The notes beneath the pieces are model-generated. The model made no database searches and had not been told where the DNA came from. It worked only from the letters and a program-made list of their open reading frames with translations. Shown here piece after piece: positions 63,622-64,000 of a stretch of 64,000 nt of DNA. This stretch comes from Anaerococcus porci. Its GTDB lineage: Bacteria; Bacillota; Clostridia; Tissierellales; Peptoniphilaceae. The stretch lies in NCBI RefSeq assembly GCF_009696575.1, contig NZ_VULQ01000005.1:62001-126000 (forward strand). The letters run 5' to 3'. The position numbers were made by a program, and so were the translations under genes. Each line of letters begins with the position of its first letter. The stretch's first letter is position 1.

Positions 63622-64000
63622 ATGAAAAAATCACTTGCACTTAAAATTTTAGAAAATCATCTCCTAAAGGGAGAGATTAAAACAGGTAATGAAGTTTGTA
63701 TCAAAATCGACCAAACTTTAACTCAAGATTCTACTGGGACTATGGCTTATTTACAACTTGAAGCTATGGATATAGAAGATGTCAAGACTGAAAAGTCAAT
63801 AGCATACATAGACCATAATATTTTACAAGCAGGTTTTGAAAATGCAGATGATCATGAATTTATAAAGTCTGCTGCAAATAAATATGGAATAACTTTTTCA
63901 AAGGCAGGTTGTGGAATTTGTCACCAAGTTCAACTTGAACAATTTGGAAAACCAGGTAAAACTCTTCTTGGCTCTGATTCTCATACTCCAACAGGGGGAG
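63622..64000 (+). CDS. aconitate hydratase, N-terminal part (window edge)
   Basis: First 126 codons of an aconitase-family protein: LALKILENHLLKGEIKTGNEVCIKIDQTLTQDSTG, then AYIDHNILQAG, GCGICHQVQLE and the start of GSDSHTPTGG. The DH (YIDHN) and SDSHTPT motifs are the substrate/cluster regions. ATG 63622 follows AAAGGAG. It resembles the mitochondrial-type bacterial aconitase; homoaconitase or isopropylmalate isomerase large subunit are less likely but cannot be excluded from this piece. Confidence 0.85.
   Translation, partial: MKKSLALKILENHLLKGEIKTGNEVCIKIDQTLTQDSTGTMAYLQLEAMDIEDVKTEKSIAYIDHNILQAGFENADDHEFIKSAANKYGITFSKAGCGICHQVQLEQFGKPGKTLLGSDSHTPTGG

Overview
The window is AT-rich, densely coded DNA with strong AAGGAGG-type ribosome sites, TTGACA/TATAAT promoters, intrinsic terminators, a T-box leader and several phosphotransferase systems. 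This points to a low-GC anaerobic Firmicute. Hybrid cluster protein, PPi-dependent phosphofructokinase, polyphosphate:AMP phosphotransferase and the many sugar operons suggest an Anaerococcus/Peptoniphilus-like anaerobic coccus. That placement is inference; no rRNA gene is present.

Layout. 1-7.8 kb: a xylose locus. Xylose isomerase (cut by the left edge) diverges from an operon of two GH31 alpha-xylosidase-like enzymes and a complete mannose-family PTS (IIB, IIC, IID, IIA). Each promoter carries a XylR-like operator. 7.8-19.9 kb: a lone SDR gene, then a DeoR-type regulator divergent from a myo-inositol operon (iolB-A-C-D-E, SSS transporter, iolG, a degenerate PTS EIIB-like gene, a second iolG). 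20-24.6 kb: PPi-type PFK, arsenic resistance (arsR-acr3-arsC), a thioredoxin-like gene with dihydrofolate reductase, and transaldolase. 24.7-29.5 kb: ribose operon rbsK-D-A-C-B with a LacI-type operator. 29.6-35.8 kb: KDG permease-like gene, HrtBA-like ABC exporter, two membrane proteins, alanine dehydrogenase and a HAD phosphatase. 36-41.2 kb: a phospho-alpha-glucoside-type operon (BglG-type regulator, GH4 enzyme, Lac-family PTS IIC-IIA-IIB). 41.2-50.7 kb: scattered housekeeping and accessory genes (polyphosphate kinase 2, hcp, adenine deaminase, DUF1836, SDR, tRNA-Ala) with two decayed genes. 50.7-58.5 kb: MtnA-like isomerase, purine nucleoside phosphorylase, APC permease, DeoR regulator, class II aldolase, DUF969/DUF979 permease pair and Fe-type alcohol dehydrogenase. 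58.5-64 kb: a Met-type T-box with a MetE-like methyltransferase, proB-proA, a candidate structured RNA, proC and the start of an aconitase gene.

Most promising observations. (1) The 50.7-58.5 kb locus can be read as a nucleoside-phosphate pathway: phosphorolysis to ribose-1-P, isomerisation to ribulose-1-P, cleavage to DHAP plus glycolaldehyde, and reduction. (2) The xyloside PTS has a chemistry that argues against isoprimeverose as its substrate. (3) An EIIB-like protein whose phosphorylatable Cys is replaced by Ala is embedded in the inositol operon. (4) A GC-rich nested stem structure lies between proA and proC. (5) A dispersed family of about 150-nt hairpins shows apparent compensatory changes. 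(6) A candidate HcpR site is centred at -41.5 of hcp.
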